Part shown: piece after piece, positions 22,465 to 31,522 of the stretch
Position numbering within the stretch: position 1 is the stretch's first letter
How the letters are laid out: each line of letters opens with the position of its first letter
Assembly (NCBI RefSeq): GCF_042466415.1
Contig: NZ_JAXHCH010000001.1
Span: 1 to 64,000, forward strand
DNA: 64,000 nucleotides
Reading direction: 5' to 3'
Origin: Albirhodobacter sp042466415
GTDB taxonomy: Bacteria > Pseudomonadota > Alphaproteobacteria > Rhodobacterales > Rhodobacteraceae
The notes under the pieces: model-generated
Database searches by the model: none
Seen by the model: only the letters and a program-made list of their open reading frames with translations
Told to the model about the DNA's origin: nothing
Translations under genes and position numbers: made by a program

Positions 22465-24146
22465 AGCCGAGGTAGGTTTCGGCGGTTGCATGCTCCCGCA
22501 ACCAACACTAATTCTTCAACACATTCAACGGCTTGAGTTTTATCGCTCAGGCCTTTTTGCGTTTTGGACCCCAAACTCAACAAAAGCAGCGCCGCCAAAG
22601 CGCCCTCCAGATGGATGCTCAGCTTGCCCCCCTCAGGCGGCGGCGTGAGCACAATCCGGTCAATCAATCCCCGCAATGCTTCCTTTGCCTCCAGCATGCC
22701 CTCGGGCTGTTGCAACTGTTCAATGAGCAAGCCCACCTGCGCGCGATAGGTCTCCGCCATCTTCGGGTGAATTCTGATGGGGGAGGGGGCGGGTTCGCGG
22801 CTGAGTTGCGCCTCCAATTCGATCCTGCGCGCGTCTAACGCGATCATGCGGTCTTTGACCTGCTCCGCAGGCACACCGGCAAGGATCGCATCGATCAGTT
22901 TGGAATGGTCCCGCTTGGCCGCTGCCAGGTCTTTCTCCAAAGATCCCCGATTGCACGAGGCTTCGGCCTGCAGCCGGTTGCGCTCTTTTGCATATTCTTC
23001 GCAGAAAATCGTCAGAGCCTCTTTATCCATCAGATTGTTTTGCAGGGCATCCAGCACGCGCCGTTCGAGTTCGGCTTGACCAATGGTCGCCATGTTGCTG
23101 CACACCGCTTTGCCCTTATTGCGCGCGGTAGAGCAACCAAATTGGCTTTGCGACACTTTGGCAAAGCCGCCCCCACATGCGCCGCAGGTCATCAGCCCCG
23201 AAAACAACGTCTTTGGCCTGCGCCGGTCCCAAACCGGTGTATCTGTGTTCTTGGTCTTCATCGCCCCCTGACGGTTGCGCACCGCATTCCACAGATCTTC
23301 ATCAATGATCCGCAGTGCAGGCACATCCGTAATGACCCAGTCCGCTTCGGGATTGAGCCTTGAGATACGCTTGCCGGTGTCAGGATCTTTGACATAGGTG
23401 AGCCGGTTCCAAACCTGCCGCCCGATATAGAGTTCGTTGTTCAGAATGCCCGTGCCGCGTTCGCGGTTGCCGTGCAGCGTCGAGGTTCCCCAGCCACGCC
23501 CCGTGGGGGCAGGGATCTTCTCGATGTTCAGGGCTTCGGCAATCTTCTTGGGCGAGATGCCCGCCGCGTAGTCCTTGAAGATACGCCGCACCACAGCTGC
23601 CTCCCTCGGATTGATGGCGCGGTCACCGCGGATCGGTTCGCCCGCCGCATCGTAATGCAGGATGTTGCGATAGCCGTAGGCTTTGCCACCCGCCGATTTG
23701 CCTGCCAGCGCGCGCCCTTTGAGGCCGCGGTGGGTTTTGATCGCGAGGTCCTTGAGGAACAGCGAGTTCATCGTGCCCTTCAGGCCGATATGCATCTCCG
23801 AGATGACACCCTCACTGACCGTCTCGATCACAACGTCGCGGAACTGCAGCTTCTGGTAGATCGACGCGATATCGGCCTGGTTGCGCGAAAGCCGGTCGAG
23901 CCCTTCGGAGAGCACCACATCAAACGCGCTCATTTGCGCATCCCGCAGCAGCTTCTGGATCCCGCTGCGCATCAGGCTCGCGCCGGAAATCGCTTTGTCA
24001 GAATAGACATCAACCACCTCCAGCCCCTGACGCGCCGCATGTTCGCGGCAGGACCGGATCTGGTCCTCAATCGACGCATCCCGCTGCATGTCGGTCGAAA
24101 AGCGGGCATAGATAACGGCGCGCAAAGGCTGGGTCATGAGGGGCAT
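22449..24146 (-). CDS. Large serine recombinase (island 2 integrase)
   Basis: 565 residues, same family and architecture as 5759–7435 and nearly identical from YARFSTD through most of the zinc ribbon and coiled coil. Differences cluster around the stretch SRLNPEADWVI and the coiled coil. The start may be ATG 24146 or 24137. The last 16 residues (starting ACNRRNLPRLK after LVAG) come from the att arm rather than from tRNA, so they differ from copy 1. It is probably functional and able to recombine the att cores. The small ORF 12 nt upstream suggests an operon. Confidence 0.93.
   Translation of the reverse strand: MPLMTQPLRAVIYARFSTDMQRDASIEDQIRSCREHAARQGLEVVDVYSDKAISGASLMRSGIQKLLRDAQMSAFDVVLSEGLDRLSRNQADIASIYQKLQFRDVVIETVSEGVISEMHIGLKGTMNSLFLKDLAIKTHRGLKGRALAGKSAGGKAYGYRNILHYDAAGEPIRGDRAINPREAAVVRRIFKDYAAGISPKKIAEALNIEKIPAPTGRGWGTSTLHGNRERGTGILNNELYIGRQVWNRLTYVKDPDTGKRISRLNPEADWVITDVPALRIIDEDLWNAVRNRQGAMKTKNTDTPVWDRRRPKTLFSGLMTCGACGGGFAKVSQSQFGCSTARNKGKAVCSNMATIGQAELERRVLDALQNNLMDKEALTIFCEEYAKERNRLQAEASCNRGSLEKDLAAAKRDHSKLIDAILAGVPAEQVKDRMIALDARRIELEAQLSREPAPSPIRIHPKMAETYRAQVGLLIEQLQQPEGMLEAKEALRGLIDRIVLTPPPEGGKLSIHLEGALAALLLLSLGSKTQKGLSDKTQAVECVEELVLVAGACNRRNLPRLKAAV
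22465..22507 (+). repeat. Inter-island attachment site (43-bp direct repeat, copy 1)
   Basis: Begins agccgaggtaggtttcggcg and ends with the 15-bp core ctcccgcaaccaaca at 22493–22507. The same 43 bases occur at 61800–61842. To the right, the sequence acactaattcttcaacacattcaacgg follows as at attL (5803). It therefore combines the right end of island 1 with the left end of island 2. Confidence 0.8.
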
Positions 24147-24158
24147 CCATTTAGGGGC

Positions 24159-24341
24159 TTAGGCATCCCGCGCATGATCGGCGCGCGCCAGATCGCGGGC
24201 AAGGGCTCGAAGAAGGCGATGAAACGCCTCTCGATCCTCCGCATCTCGTGGCGTTTTGGCAAGCGCGGTGTCCGGGGGTGCTGCGCAAGCGGGCGCCGCT
24301 GCCGGTTTGGCCGCGTCCTTCCGTTTGGCAATATCCCTCAT
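24159..24341 (-). CDS. Small conserved protein upstream of recombinase 2
   Basis: 60 residues from the ATG at 24341. The C-terminal half REAFHRLLRALARDLARADH matches the small ORF before recombinase 1. The N-terminus is Ala/Pro/Lys-rich. Family not recognised; the repeated arrangement, with helix conserved and N-terminus diverged, supports a real protein. The function could be recombinase-related. Confidence 0.55.
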   Translation of the reverse strand: MRDIAKRKDAAKPAAAPACAAPPDTALAKTPRDAEDREAFHRLLRALARDLARADHARDA

Positions 24342-24471
24342 ATCCCGTGCTATCGGCCGAGTGCTCCTGCCCGTCCCAGCGCAATGCTGGGCGGTTTGAA
24401 TTGGTGTGTTTAGGGGCCGGTGTTAGTCCGGTTGTCTGACCCTCTATATACAGCACTCCAGACCTCCTAGT

Positions 24472-24687
24472 TTAACAATAACCTATATTAACCCGTCGTT
24501 TAGGCGCTAAATATGTGGATAAACCGGATGCGAAATTCTTTGCCCAATTCTTTTGATGCGGACCAGAAGCAAAATAATCGCTATAGAAAATCGCTGATTT
24601 TTGAGCTCCGTATAAATCCATATCTTCCGCCCAATAACGGTATCGAGTGATTCGCTGGAATACACAGCTGAGCGCGGGGTTGGGCAA
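24472..24687 (-). CDS. 71-aa conserved small ORF of the island backbone
   Basis: Reads MPNPALSCVFQRITRYRYWA, then FYSDYFASGPHQKNWAKNFA and GLSTYLAPKRR. The decayed counterpart is at 7813–7986. Conservation over about 175 nt in both islands is clear. Some differences fall at third codon positions (agc/agt, tct/tca), which favours coding, but a non-coding function is not excluded. No domain is recognised. Confidence 0.45.
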   Translation of the reverse strand: MPNPALSCVFQRITRYRYWAEDMDLYGAQKSAIFYSDYFASGPHQKNWAKNFASGLSTYLAPKRRVNIGYC

Positions 24688-24725
24688 CTCCTTTCCAATC
24701 GCGAAAATACGACCTTCATCTAAGT

Positions 24726-25886
24726 CTACATCAGCATCGGGCTGCTCAGACCCTCGACCACAGTCTCAACCATCCGCTCGACCTGTCGCAGCGAAACGCG
24801 CATATGTTTCTTCCCAAGCTTGTGAAGCGCCTCACGCAGGAGAGCGACTCCGAGGTCACGTTGATCTTCCGGCAAGCTGTCATGCAATAGCCGACAACCG
24901 GCGGACGCCAAGTGATCGAAACCCGGCGTCTCCAGACGGATGATCTTGCAGCGATCCAGAAAGGCAGCGGGCATCCGGTCGATCGAATTGGTGGTCATGA
25001 TCCAGCTCACCCGCGTCAGGTCGAAAGGGAGTTGGTAGAACGGGCAGACCCACGCGCGAGCCGTGGTTGGCTCGATCATGCTTTTAAGCACTTCAAAAGC
25101 CCCGGGCAGTTTGCCGCCTCCGCTGGTCGCCACCTGTTCCGGGATTTTGTCGATCTCGTCCAGGATCACCACCGGGTTCGCCAAGCGCTCGCGCAGCATG
25201 GTCTGCACCACGCGACCCGGCGTGGCAGAACCCCAGCCGCGCTCAACGCCTGACACCGAGAAGGTCGCGCCATTGGTTGCGCCCACGTCGATATCAACCG
25301 ATGGCACATTGAACACGCGCGCAAGATCACGCGCCCAGCTTGATTTTGCGATGCCGGGCGGGCCGAGCAGGATCAGCGGTGGCACATGCAATGGTGTGGG
25401 GCCTGAGAGGGTGCGCGGCCGCATATGCTTCATAACGGCCGTGGAGGCCGCGGCCAGCCATGGATAGATCGCGTGGAGCTCTGCGATCCGCTCTTCCATG
25501 CGGTCACGGTCAACCACTCCAACGGCACGGGCACCGCAGGCGGCTGCGAGCAGTGAGTCGCGGTCGTCGGGTTTGAGGTGGTTCAACACCTTAAGGCTCA
25601 AAGTGCGGCGGCGCATGTAGCGACGGCTCCAAGTGATCGCGCGGCTCGATGTCCCGACGGAAGGTGGACGGGCCGTAGAGGTGTTGCTTGAGGACGTATC
25701 GAGCAGATCATCGAGAAGAGCGTCCAGACAATCCGGCGTTGTTGTGATCGTGGGCGCAACGGGGCGCCGCGATGCGCGGGCTTGCTGGCTGCGCATCAGA
25801 CGATCACGGACCTTTTCGACGGAATCCTCCGGCGAGGTGGGCAGATCAAACCCGAGAAAACGGGCGGGAACGGTAGAGGTGGTCAT
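24726..25886 (-). CDS. AAA+ family ATPase
   Basis: 386 residues from the ATG at 25886 (MTTSTVPARFLGF); ATGs at 25904 and 25925 are alternatives. Walker A LLGPPGIAKSSWARDLA is at about residue 174 and Walker B VVILDEIDKIPEQV at about 240, with sensor 1 TTNSIDRMP. The motif pattern resembles the Lon-type AAA+ module, but there is no protease domain, so it is an ATPase alone, perhaps acting on a partner. It sits in the same place in the island as the FtsH-like gene of island 1. Confidence 0.85.
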   Translation of the reverse strand: MTTSTVPARFLGFDLPTSPEDSVEKVRDRLMRSQQARASRRPVAPTITTTPDCLDALLDDLLDTSSSNTSTARPPSVGTSSRAITWSRRYMRRRTLSLKVLNHLKPDDRDSLLAAACGARAVGVVDRDRMEERIAELHAIYPWLAAASTAVMKHMRPRTLSGPTPLHVPPLILLGPPGIAKSSWARDLARVFNVPSVDIDVGATNGATFSVSGVERGWGSATPGRVVQTMLRERLANPVVILDEIDKIPEQVATSGGGKLPGAFEVLKSMIEPTTARAWVCPFYQLPFDLTRVSWIMTTNSIDRMPAAFLDRCKIIRLETPGFDHLASAGCRLLHDSLPEDQRDLGVALLREALHKLGKKHMRVSLRQVERMVETVVEGLSSPMLM

Positions 25887-25929
25887 CGGGGATGGGCCTT
25901 TCATTCGCCCCGCAAAGGGCAGCATTCGA

Positions 25930-26652
25930 TTAGAGAGCAGCAGGCATCATGGACCCGGAAAGGGTCTTATGAGCCTATGCGACTAATTCGAATGGAAAGG
26001 CGTGTGTTCATGTCCGAAATCATAACCGTGCGCTGGTGACAGATGCAAGTGTGTAAAATCCAGCCCCGACGGGCTGCATCAAAGCAAGGATCAGGCCCCC
26101 AAGGCATGATCCGCGCAATTACCCAACGGGTGATGGAGCGCCCCCCCGGCGTAAGGGGCAGACGAGGTAGCTTTAGCTACCTATAGTCTGTCACTGTGCA
26201 TAGCTCTTGGCGCTGCTATTTCAGCAGAGGGCGCACAGAAGATCAGACAAACAAACCTAACAAATCTGGTCGCAGACGAATAGCGCAAATCATATTCGAT
26301 GTTCTTCTTTGCCGCGCCATACGCACGGCCTTGGTGCGTGTTCACACGCATTTTTTGCGCGCAATTGAGGTAGGGCGCGAAGCAGAAGGGCAGGCCATGC
26401 AAGCAAGGTCTGGGACAGGAGTTTATTAAGAGTTTTTAGGGCGGGTAGGTGGAAAGGTCAGGAGCGAAGGAGTTGACGGTGGATCGGTTTGAAAGGGCAG
26501 ATTGCGGTCAGGTATAAAATAAAGTGCATATTTTCAGCGGGATATGAGGCCGTCGTCCACAGAAATCGATCTTCCCCTCTGGAAAACACCCTCTGATTTT
26601 CGCGCTATGGTCATATGTGGTTGTCCAAGGATCATCATCCGAAGGACGCGCC
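25930..26652. other. Non-coding region before the relaxase gene
   Basis: About 720 bases without a convincing gene. It holds an imperfect hairpin cagcccc-ga-cgggctg (about 26061) and a palindromic stretch gaggtagctttagctacctat (about 26164–26184). Relaxase genes usually lie near their origin of transfer, so an oriT could be here. I cannot identify it from a known nick sequence. Confidence 0.35.
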
Positions 26653-28149
26653 ATGGCCTATCAGTTTTTCCATATCGAAACCTACAGCGAGCAACCCCAG
26701 CCCGTTAAAGGTTCAAAAGGCCACTTCAACAGCGCGGCGCAGGTCGAGGGGGAAGCTGCGCGCGATCCGCTCTATTCCGAACATGTCGACAGCCCTTTGC
26801 CACCGAAGCAACTCGCGGGCACGCTGACAATTGCAGATTTTCGGGCAAAACGGGCGCAGCTCCTGGCCAATATTACGGAAACCGTCACCGGCAAAAACGG
26901 CACGACTTACACACGCGCCCTGCGCAAAGATGCAGCGACGCTTTACACCGAGATCCATTCGCATCCTCTGACATCAGAGGAGGTCATGGCGGATCCGGAT
27001 GCTCATGCGCATAGTATTGTCGACTGGGGGACGCGCGTGTTGGATGATTTTAAGGCGCGTATGCCGAAGGGTATCGATTACACATCAGTCCTGCATCTCG
27101 ACGAAGGCCACGTCCACATCCATATTTTGGCGATGAACACAGCTGATCCGAAGCTGGACGCGAACAAATTGCATGCGGGCAAGGTGGCTGCGGCTGTGCA
27201 TCGCGATCAGAATGTCTCGGATGCGATTGAATCCCTGCCAAAACCCGACCTTGCAAAGCGTCCGAACAAGCCAAAGAAGTCGCGCCCGTCAAAGAACCGC
27301 GTCACCCAGAAAAAGAACGATGCCTCCCACGCCGCCGCTGTGATTGCTTGGGAGACCGAATGCGCCGAAATTGATGCCGCGAACGACAAGCTGATCACTG
27401 CATGGGAGGCTGAGAACAAGCGGCACTTGAACGAGGGGCGTCAGAAACGTGGGCGTCCATCAGTGCAGACAGCCTATATCGCGGCGATGAAAAAATTGCA
27501 GGACGACTATTACGAGGCCGTTGGCAAACCTTGCGGTTTGCTGCGGGTTGGTCCGCGTTTGGCGCGGAAATCCACCAAGGAATACGCGGCAGAGAAAAAA
27601 CAGGCCAAACGACTGGCCAAAGAGGCTGCGCGGTTGGAAGAACAACGGAAAACGCATGAGGCAAGGGAAGCAGAACTCGCGGCCCGTGCAGACGAGTTGG
27701 CAACCGTTGAAGCAAAATTGGCTGAGCGGGAAACGACGCATAAAGCCGATGTCGACGCCGCCAAAAACTCGCTTGAGCTAGAGCGGGCTTCCTTCCAACA
27801 GGCCAAGGACGAGGTCGAAAAGGCCCACAAAAACTGGGAAAAAGGACTTGTCGAAAAAGAAAATGAGCTTCTGCATCGTGAGGCCGAACTGACCGAGGCT
27901 GTCGATGCCATGGGGGAAATCTTCGAGGCGGTGGAAACCGGAGAGGCGGAAATTGTAAATAACAAACTTTTTAAGCCTCGCTGGCCGGGTATCGTCTCCC
28001 GCATGCAAGGCGCCGACCGGGACCAGGTTTCCTCACCGATCCGCAAGCTGATTAATGGCTTCGCGCGGCTTGTTGTCAGGTTGTCGAAAAGGACGCAGGA
28101 TAGCCACGCACCGGAGATGCAAGATGACGGTCCGGGGCTGGGAGGTTGA
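26653..28149 (+). CDS. Mob/Pre-type plasmid mobilisation relaxase
   Basis: 498 residues from the ATG at 26653 (MAYQFFHIETYSEQ), with gaagga 11 nt upstream. The metal-binding signature HLDEGHVHIHIL at about residues 148–159 matches the HxDExxxHxH motif of MOB(V)-type relaxases. A long charged coiled coil follows (EEQRKTHEAREAELAARADEL and more to about residue 440). Relaxases nick oriT and lead a DNA strand into a recipient cell. No other transfer gene apart from the distant VirD4-like ATPase at 46067 is present, so the island could be mobilisable rather than self-transmissible. Confidence 0.75.
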   Translation: MAYQFFHIETYSEQPQPVKGSKGHFNSAAQVEGEAARDPLYSEHVDSPLPPKQLAGTLTIADFRAKRAQLLANITETVTGKNGTTYTRALRKDAATLYTEIHSHPLTSEEVMADPDAHAHSIVDWGTRVLDDFKARMPKGIDYTSVLHLDEGHVHIHILAMNTADPKLDANKLHAGKVAAAVHRDQNVSDAIESLPKPDLAKRPNKPKKSRPSKNRVTQKKNDASHAAAVIAWETECAEIDAANDKLITAWEAENKRHLNEGRQKRGRPSVQTAYIAAMKKLQDDYYEAVGKPCGLLRVGPRLARKSTKEYAAEKKQAKRLAKEAARLEEQRKTHEAREAELAARADELATVEAKLAERETTHKADVDAAKNSLELERASFQQAKDEVEKAHKNWEKGLVEKENELLHREAELTEAVDAMGEIFEAVETGEAEIVNNKLFKPRWPGIVSRMQGADRDQVSSPIRKLINGFARLVVRLSKRTQDSHAPEMQDDGPGLGG

Positions 28150-28423
28150 AGTGCCGTGGAAGAATGTTCTTAACGGAGCATCAACTATGCGTGGATCGAA
28201 ACTATCGACACGAAGGGCGGAAACCGGACTTTCGCTGCATCTGCGAGCCAAGAACGCGCCATCGGTCGAAGCGAACATTCCGACGGGCACGGTTTTTGAG
28301 TTTATCGCTTCAGTGCGGAAGGCCGCTCCGACTCCGTTCTACCAGTTTCTTTGTCATGATGCCGGAATGCAGTTCTAAAGGGTAAGGCATGTAATATGCC
28401 ACACCCTTTAGATGTTGTTTTAC
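28150..28423. other. Intergenic stretch with a degraded repeat
   Basis: No gene. It contains gggcggaaaccggactttcgctgc near 28216, related to ggcggaaagcgggagttcgctgc at about 31076. Such sequences recur as decayed spacers in this region. Nothing else is seen. Confidence 0.4.
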
Positions 28424-29071
28424 CTATTCGCTGATCCTCAAACGGCATAGCAAGGTGTTGTCCTGCTTCAGGCTTTCGCCCCAAACCAGCTCTGCGCTGT
28501 CGTCCCATGTGACTTCATCATAGCCGTCCTTCGGGCCGACGTCAGCTGCGGAATGGACGATTGCGGCGGGCCAGTCGCTGTCATCAAAATCGGGTGCGGT
28601 CCAGTCCGCCGGAATGTCAGTGGCAACAAATCCGCAGGCCCCCTCCCCAGCAACAGGGTTCGCTTCTTCAGCGCAAGACGGCTCTACCGGTGCGAACTGC
28701 ACGACAAGGCATTTCATATCTCCGTCGGTCACGGCGAGCGTTTTGCCAGACACCGCGTCCTTGAACTGGGCAATCATACCGCCATCGCCCATTTGCTGGC
28801 GATCTGTGCCGATATATTCCAGACCGCTGTCGTTTTCCTTGAAATCCTTTGCCTCAATCGCGATCACTGCTGGTAGATCGACCGAAAAGGTCGCGGTTTC
28901 TTTGTTGAAAGACCGCTCCGTCGTGATCGGCACGGAATCCTCCAGGACCACCTCGCCATTGGCTGACATAGTGAACCAGTTATCGACCCAAACGTCGGCG
29001 GTGATGTCGCGGGTTTCGGCCTGAGCGGCGCAGGCTATCAGGGCTGCTACTGTCGCAAAGATAAAACGCAT
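28424..29071 (-). CDS. Exported protein of unknown function (YHYH operon)
   Basis: 215 residues from the ATG at 29071, with an N-terminal signal peptide (MRFIFATVAALIACAAQA). The mature part has TADVWVDNWFTMSANGEVVL, TERSFNKETATFSVDLP and a C-terminal ADWTAPDFDDSDW and WDDSAELVWGES, which look like a carbohydrate-binding type beta domain of periplasmic proteins. It lies 32 nt after the PEBP gene on the same strand and is probably the third gene of the operon. The family is not named with certainty. Confidence 0.7.
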   Translation of the reverse strand: MRFIFATVAALIACAAQAETRDITADVWVDNWFTMSANGEVVLEDSVPITTERSFNKETATFSVDLPAVIAIEAKDFKENDSGLEYIGTDRQQMGDGGMIAQFKDAVSGKTLAVTDGDMKCLVVQFAPVEPSCAEEANPVAGEGACGFVATDIPADWTAPDFDDSDWPAAIVHSAADVGPKDGYDEVTWDDSAELVWGESLKQDNTLLCRLRISE

Positions 29072-29103
29072 ATCGTGTCCAATCGTGTCAAAGCTGTCGT
29101 GAT

Positions 29104-29709
29104 TTAGTTCAGGAAAGTGATAAAGTCGCCCGCAAGGACATGATCCTTCAGCGCGGCCATCACTTCGGTCCAACCAATGCCGATGTCATCTTGTTCCGGC
29201 AGATCAGCCAGCGGCGCATCAAGGGCATAGACCCAGATCGTATATTCATGGGTGCCCGCACCGGCTGGCGAACAAGGCGGCGTATAGCCGGTCGCGCGGA
29301 TATCTTTATCGCTGCCCTCTACCCCCAAAGACTCCGGATTGCCCCGCGCCACGCCGTCCGCATCGGCGGGTATATTCCAGACCAGCCAATAATGGCTCGG
29401 CTCGTTTACGCCCGGATAGGTGCCACGGGGATAATGCTGCATGACGATGGCGTAGGCCTGCGTGCCCGCTGGCGCATTTTCCCATGACAGCGGCGGCGAA
29501 ACGCCGTCCCCGCCGCTGCGGGTGCAGCGCAGATCGTCGGGCAAGGCGGCGCCGTCCACCAGTGCTGAACTTGTCACCGTGAACTCCCGCCCCTCTGCAT
29601 GAGCGGCGGGCGCTTCATCCGGCTTTGGCGGCGGCGTTTGCTGCGCGGTGGCGGGCAATGCGGTCGTGCAGCACAGCATGGCGATGACTAAAGCGGAAAA
29701 ACGGGTCAT
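29104..29709 (-). CDS. Exported YbhB/YbcL-type PEBP protein
   Basis: 201 residues from the ATG at 29709 (MTRFSALVIAMLCCTTALPA, signal peptide). It carries the PEBP fold: GDGVSPPLSWENAPAGTQAYAIVM, HYWLVWNIPAD, and CSPAGAGTHEYTIWVYALD (an equivalent of the GxHxY ligand site). Bacterial PEBP proteins bind anionic ligands; their roles are poorly known. Its ATG overlaps the YHYH gene stop by 4 nt. Confidence 0.88.
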   Translation of the reverse strand: MTRFSALVIAMLCCTTALPATAQQTPPPKPDEAPAAHAEGREFTVTSSALVDGAALPDDLRCTRSGGDGVSPPLSWENAPAGTQAYAIVMQHYPRGTYPGVNEPSHYWLVWNIPADADGVARGNPESLGVEGSDKDIRATGYTPPCSPAGAGTHEYTIWVYALDAPLADLPEQDDIGIGWTEVMAALKDHVLAGDFITFLN

Positions 29710-30683
29710 TCGCGGCACAACTCCTTTTCGAACAATTCCCCGCCGTTTGTCACGGTGCGGGTCTCGAAGTTGTAGCAATTCTCGGTCTCGGACGGCGCGT
29801 ATTTGATGTAATAATCGCCGCCCTGATAACTGTAGGTCATGGTCCGGGTGCCGTCCTCGTCCTGCACGAACACCAAATCATCAACCCCGCCGCGCGGTGG
29901 CTGGCCAGCTTCTGGCCCGCGACCACCGTCTGCTGCACCTAAGGGCCGCACGCGCGGCAAGGCATCGATGTCGGGCACTTCCCCCATCAGGCATTGGATG
30001 ATGTAGGGAGCGCCTTCGGACGTGTGGTAGCGATAGCCAAAGACATCGTCGGCCTGCCCGTTGCACACATCCAGAACACCTGCGGCGATAACGCTTCCGT
30101 CGGGATTGGTGTCTGCGTAAATGGGAAAGCCGTCAAACGCCCAGCCGATGATCGCATCGGGGCCCTTGCTCGCCATCTGATCAATCATGCAGGTCGGTGC
30201 GGCATGATAATGGTAGTCGTCGCCACGCCCCGCATGGCCGCCACAGGCATCAAGCTGACCCGTCGCGACGGTGTCCAAGTTGGCCTGATAGGTCGCCAGA
30301 TCTTCTTGCGACATCTCTCCGCCAGCTGTGTAGTCATAAATCGGCACCCCGTTCACTGCCACGCCAAGCGCCGCATCGCGGGTATGAGGCGCAGTTCCTT
30401 TGACAGGGGCCAATATAATAGGAGAGGCGTAGTCAACCGCAGGCACGGGCACTTGCTCGTTCGTGCCAATGATCCCCGTCATCATCTCGTGGTCGGGATA
30501 GGTGTCGCCCGAGATCAGGGCCCGATTGTCGGTGCAGGTCACCGTGACCACATCGTCAAAACCCGCCTCCGCAACGGATTCCATGACCGCTTCGCAGTGA
30601 AAGGAGTCTTCATGGGCTTGCCCTGTTGTGGCGTAAAGACAGGCGAGCACGGCCAGGCCAGGCGGAAGAAGCAAATGACGCAT
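29706..30683 (-). CDS. Exported YHYH-domain protein
   Basis: 325 residues. A signal peptide (MRHLLLPPGLAVLACLYATTGQA) is followed by a YHYH domain: NGVPIYDYTAGG, DACGGHAGRGDDYHYHAAPTC and IGWAFDGFPIYAD. Conserved cysteines suggest disulfides in the periplasm. In many bacteria YHYH proteins occur with PEBP proteins, as here. The biological role is unknown. A Gly-rich linker (GAADGGRGPEAGQPPRGG) separates a C-terminal beta domain. Confidence 0.88.
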   Translation of the reverse strand: MRHLLLPPGLAVLACLYATTGQAHEDSFHCEAVMESVAEAGFDDVVTVTCTDNRALISGDTYPDHEMMTGIIGTNEQVPVPAVDYASPIILAPVKGTAPHTRDAALGVAVNGVPIYDYTAGGEMSQEDLATYQANLDTVATGQLDACGGHAGRGDDYHYHAAPTCMIDQMASKGPDAIIGWAFDGFPIYADTNPDGSVIAAGVLDVCNGQADDVFGYRYHTSEGAPYIIQCLMGEVPDIDALPRVRPLGAADGGRGPEAGQPPRGGVDDLVFVQDEDGTRTMTYSYQGGDYYIKYAPSETENCYNFETRTVTNGGELFEKELCRE

Positions 30684-31522
30684 GTGGATGCCTTCGGTAA
30701 GGATTGGGAATGGTTTTAAAGATTATACGCTGCATTCTGGGTTTTCCGTCGTTTCTTTCTTTTGAAATTTGACGAGGACAGATGCGGCCGACAGTTTTTG
30801 GCCTGTTACTGCCTCAAAATTTTATGTTGGCCTGGCATTGCAATACAAACGCAGAGGAGTGGTTGCTTTGCAAAATCAGCTATCATCAAATGCTAAAGTC
30901 ACTCTATGACATCAGCCATTGGCGCGGCAATCATATAGTGCCTTGTCAGCACACCGTCATTTGGTCTGCCAAAATGCTGCGCGGCGCACGCATGGCGGGT
31001 TTGGTGAAGCTGCACCGCAGCGCTGACCGATGGAGCGAGCGGCGGCTTAGGGCCGTTCGTGTCACTCGACACCAACGGCGGAAAGCGGGAGTTCGCTGCA
31101 GGTGCGCGTTCATTGGTTCGTATTGTGAAAAGCCGACATTCACCGACCTGCCTGCGCGGTAGCTCTTGCCGCGTCATGCACCAAGGTCAGCAATGCGCAG
31201 ATTGCGACCTTTGCAAAGTTCAGGCTGTTGAGCGACGCTGAATGGTAAGGACGGCCCTAAGGAGACGATCAGGCCCGATGCCTTACATCTTTGCACCCGC
31301 CCCAAAGCTGACATTCGCCAGATCTATTATCGCTGCGGTACGGCCTGTGGCGCAAGACTTTCACAGAATGCGCGTAGTCTAGGCTCCAGATTTAGATGAT
31401 CTAGCTTTAAGCAGGCGGAGCGCCGCGAATGGGCTGCGGATGGATATCTTACGCAAGGCGGTTGCAGAGCAGAAATCAGGCAGGGTTTAGGGGGCGCTAT
31501 CCGCGGCGCGTTACGGTCCGCG
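30684..31522. other. Gene-free region of about 840 bases
   Basis: No supported gene on either strand. It holds a degenerate repeat (ggcggaaagcgggagttcgc, about 31076), related to the one at 28216, and the scattered motif agccgacattca / agctgacattcg (31131 and 31305). It looks like decayed intergenic DNA. No promoter or terminator is clear beyond the divergent start of the YHYH operon at its left edge. Confidence 0.4.

Noticed and set aside
23472..24413. 313-codon plus-strand ORF and the similar one at 6770–7474
   Set aside because: Both are opposite strands of the two serine recombinases and carry no domain.
26196..26429. 77-codon ORF and the overlapping minus ORF before the relaxase
   Set aside because: Atypical composition and no ribosome site. 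The region is better described as non-coding or a possible oriT.
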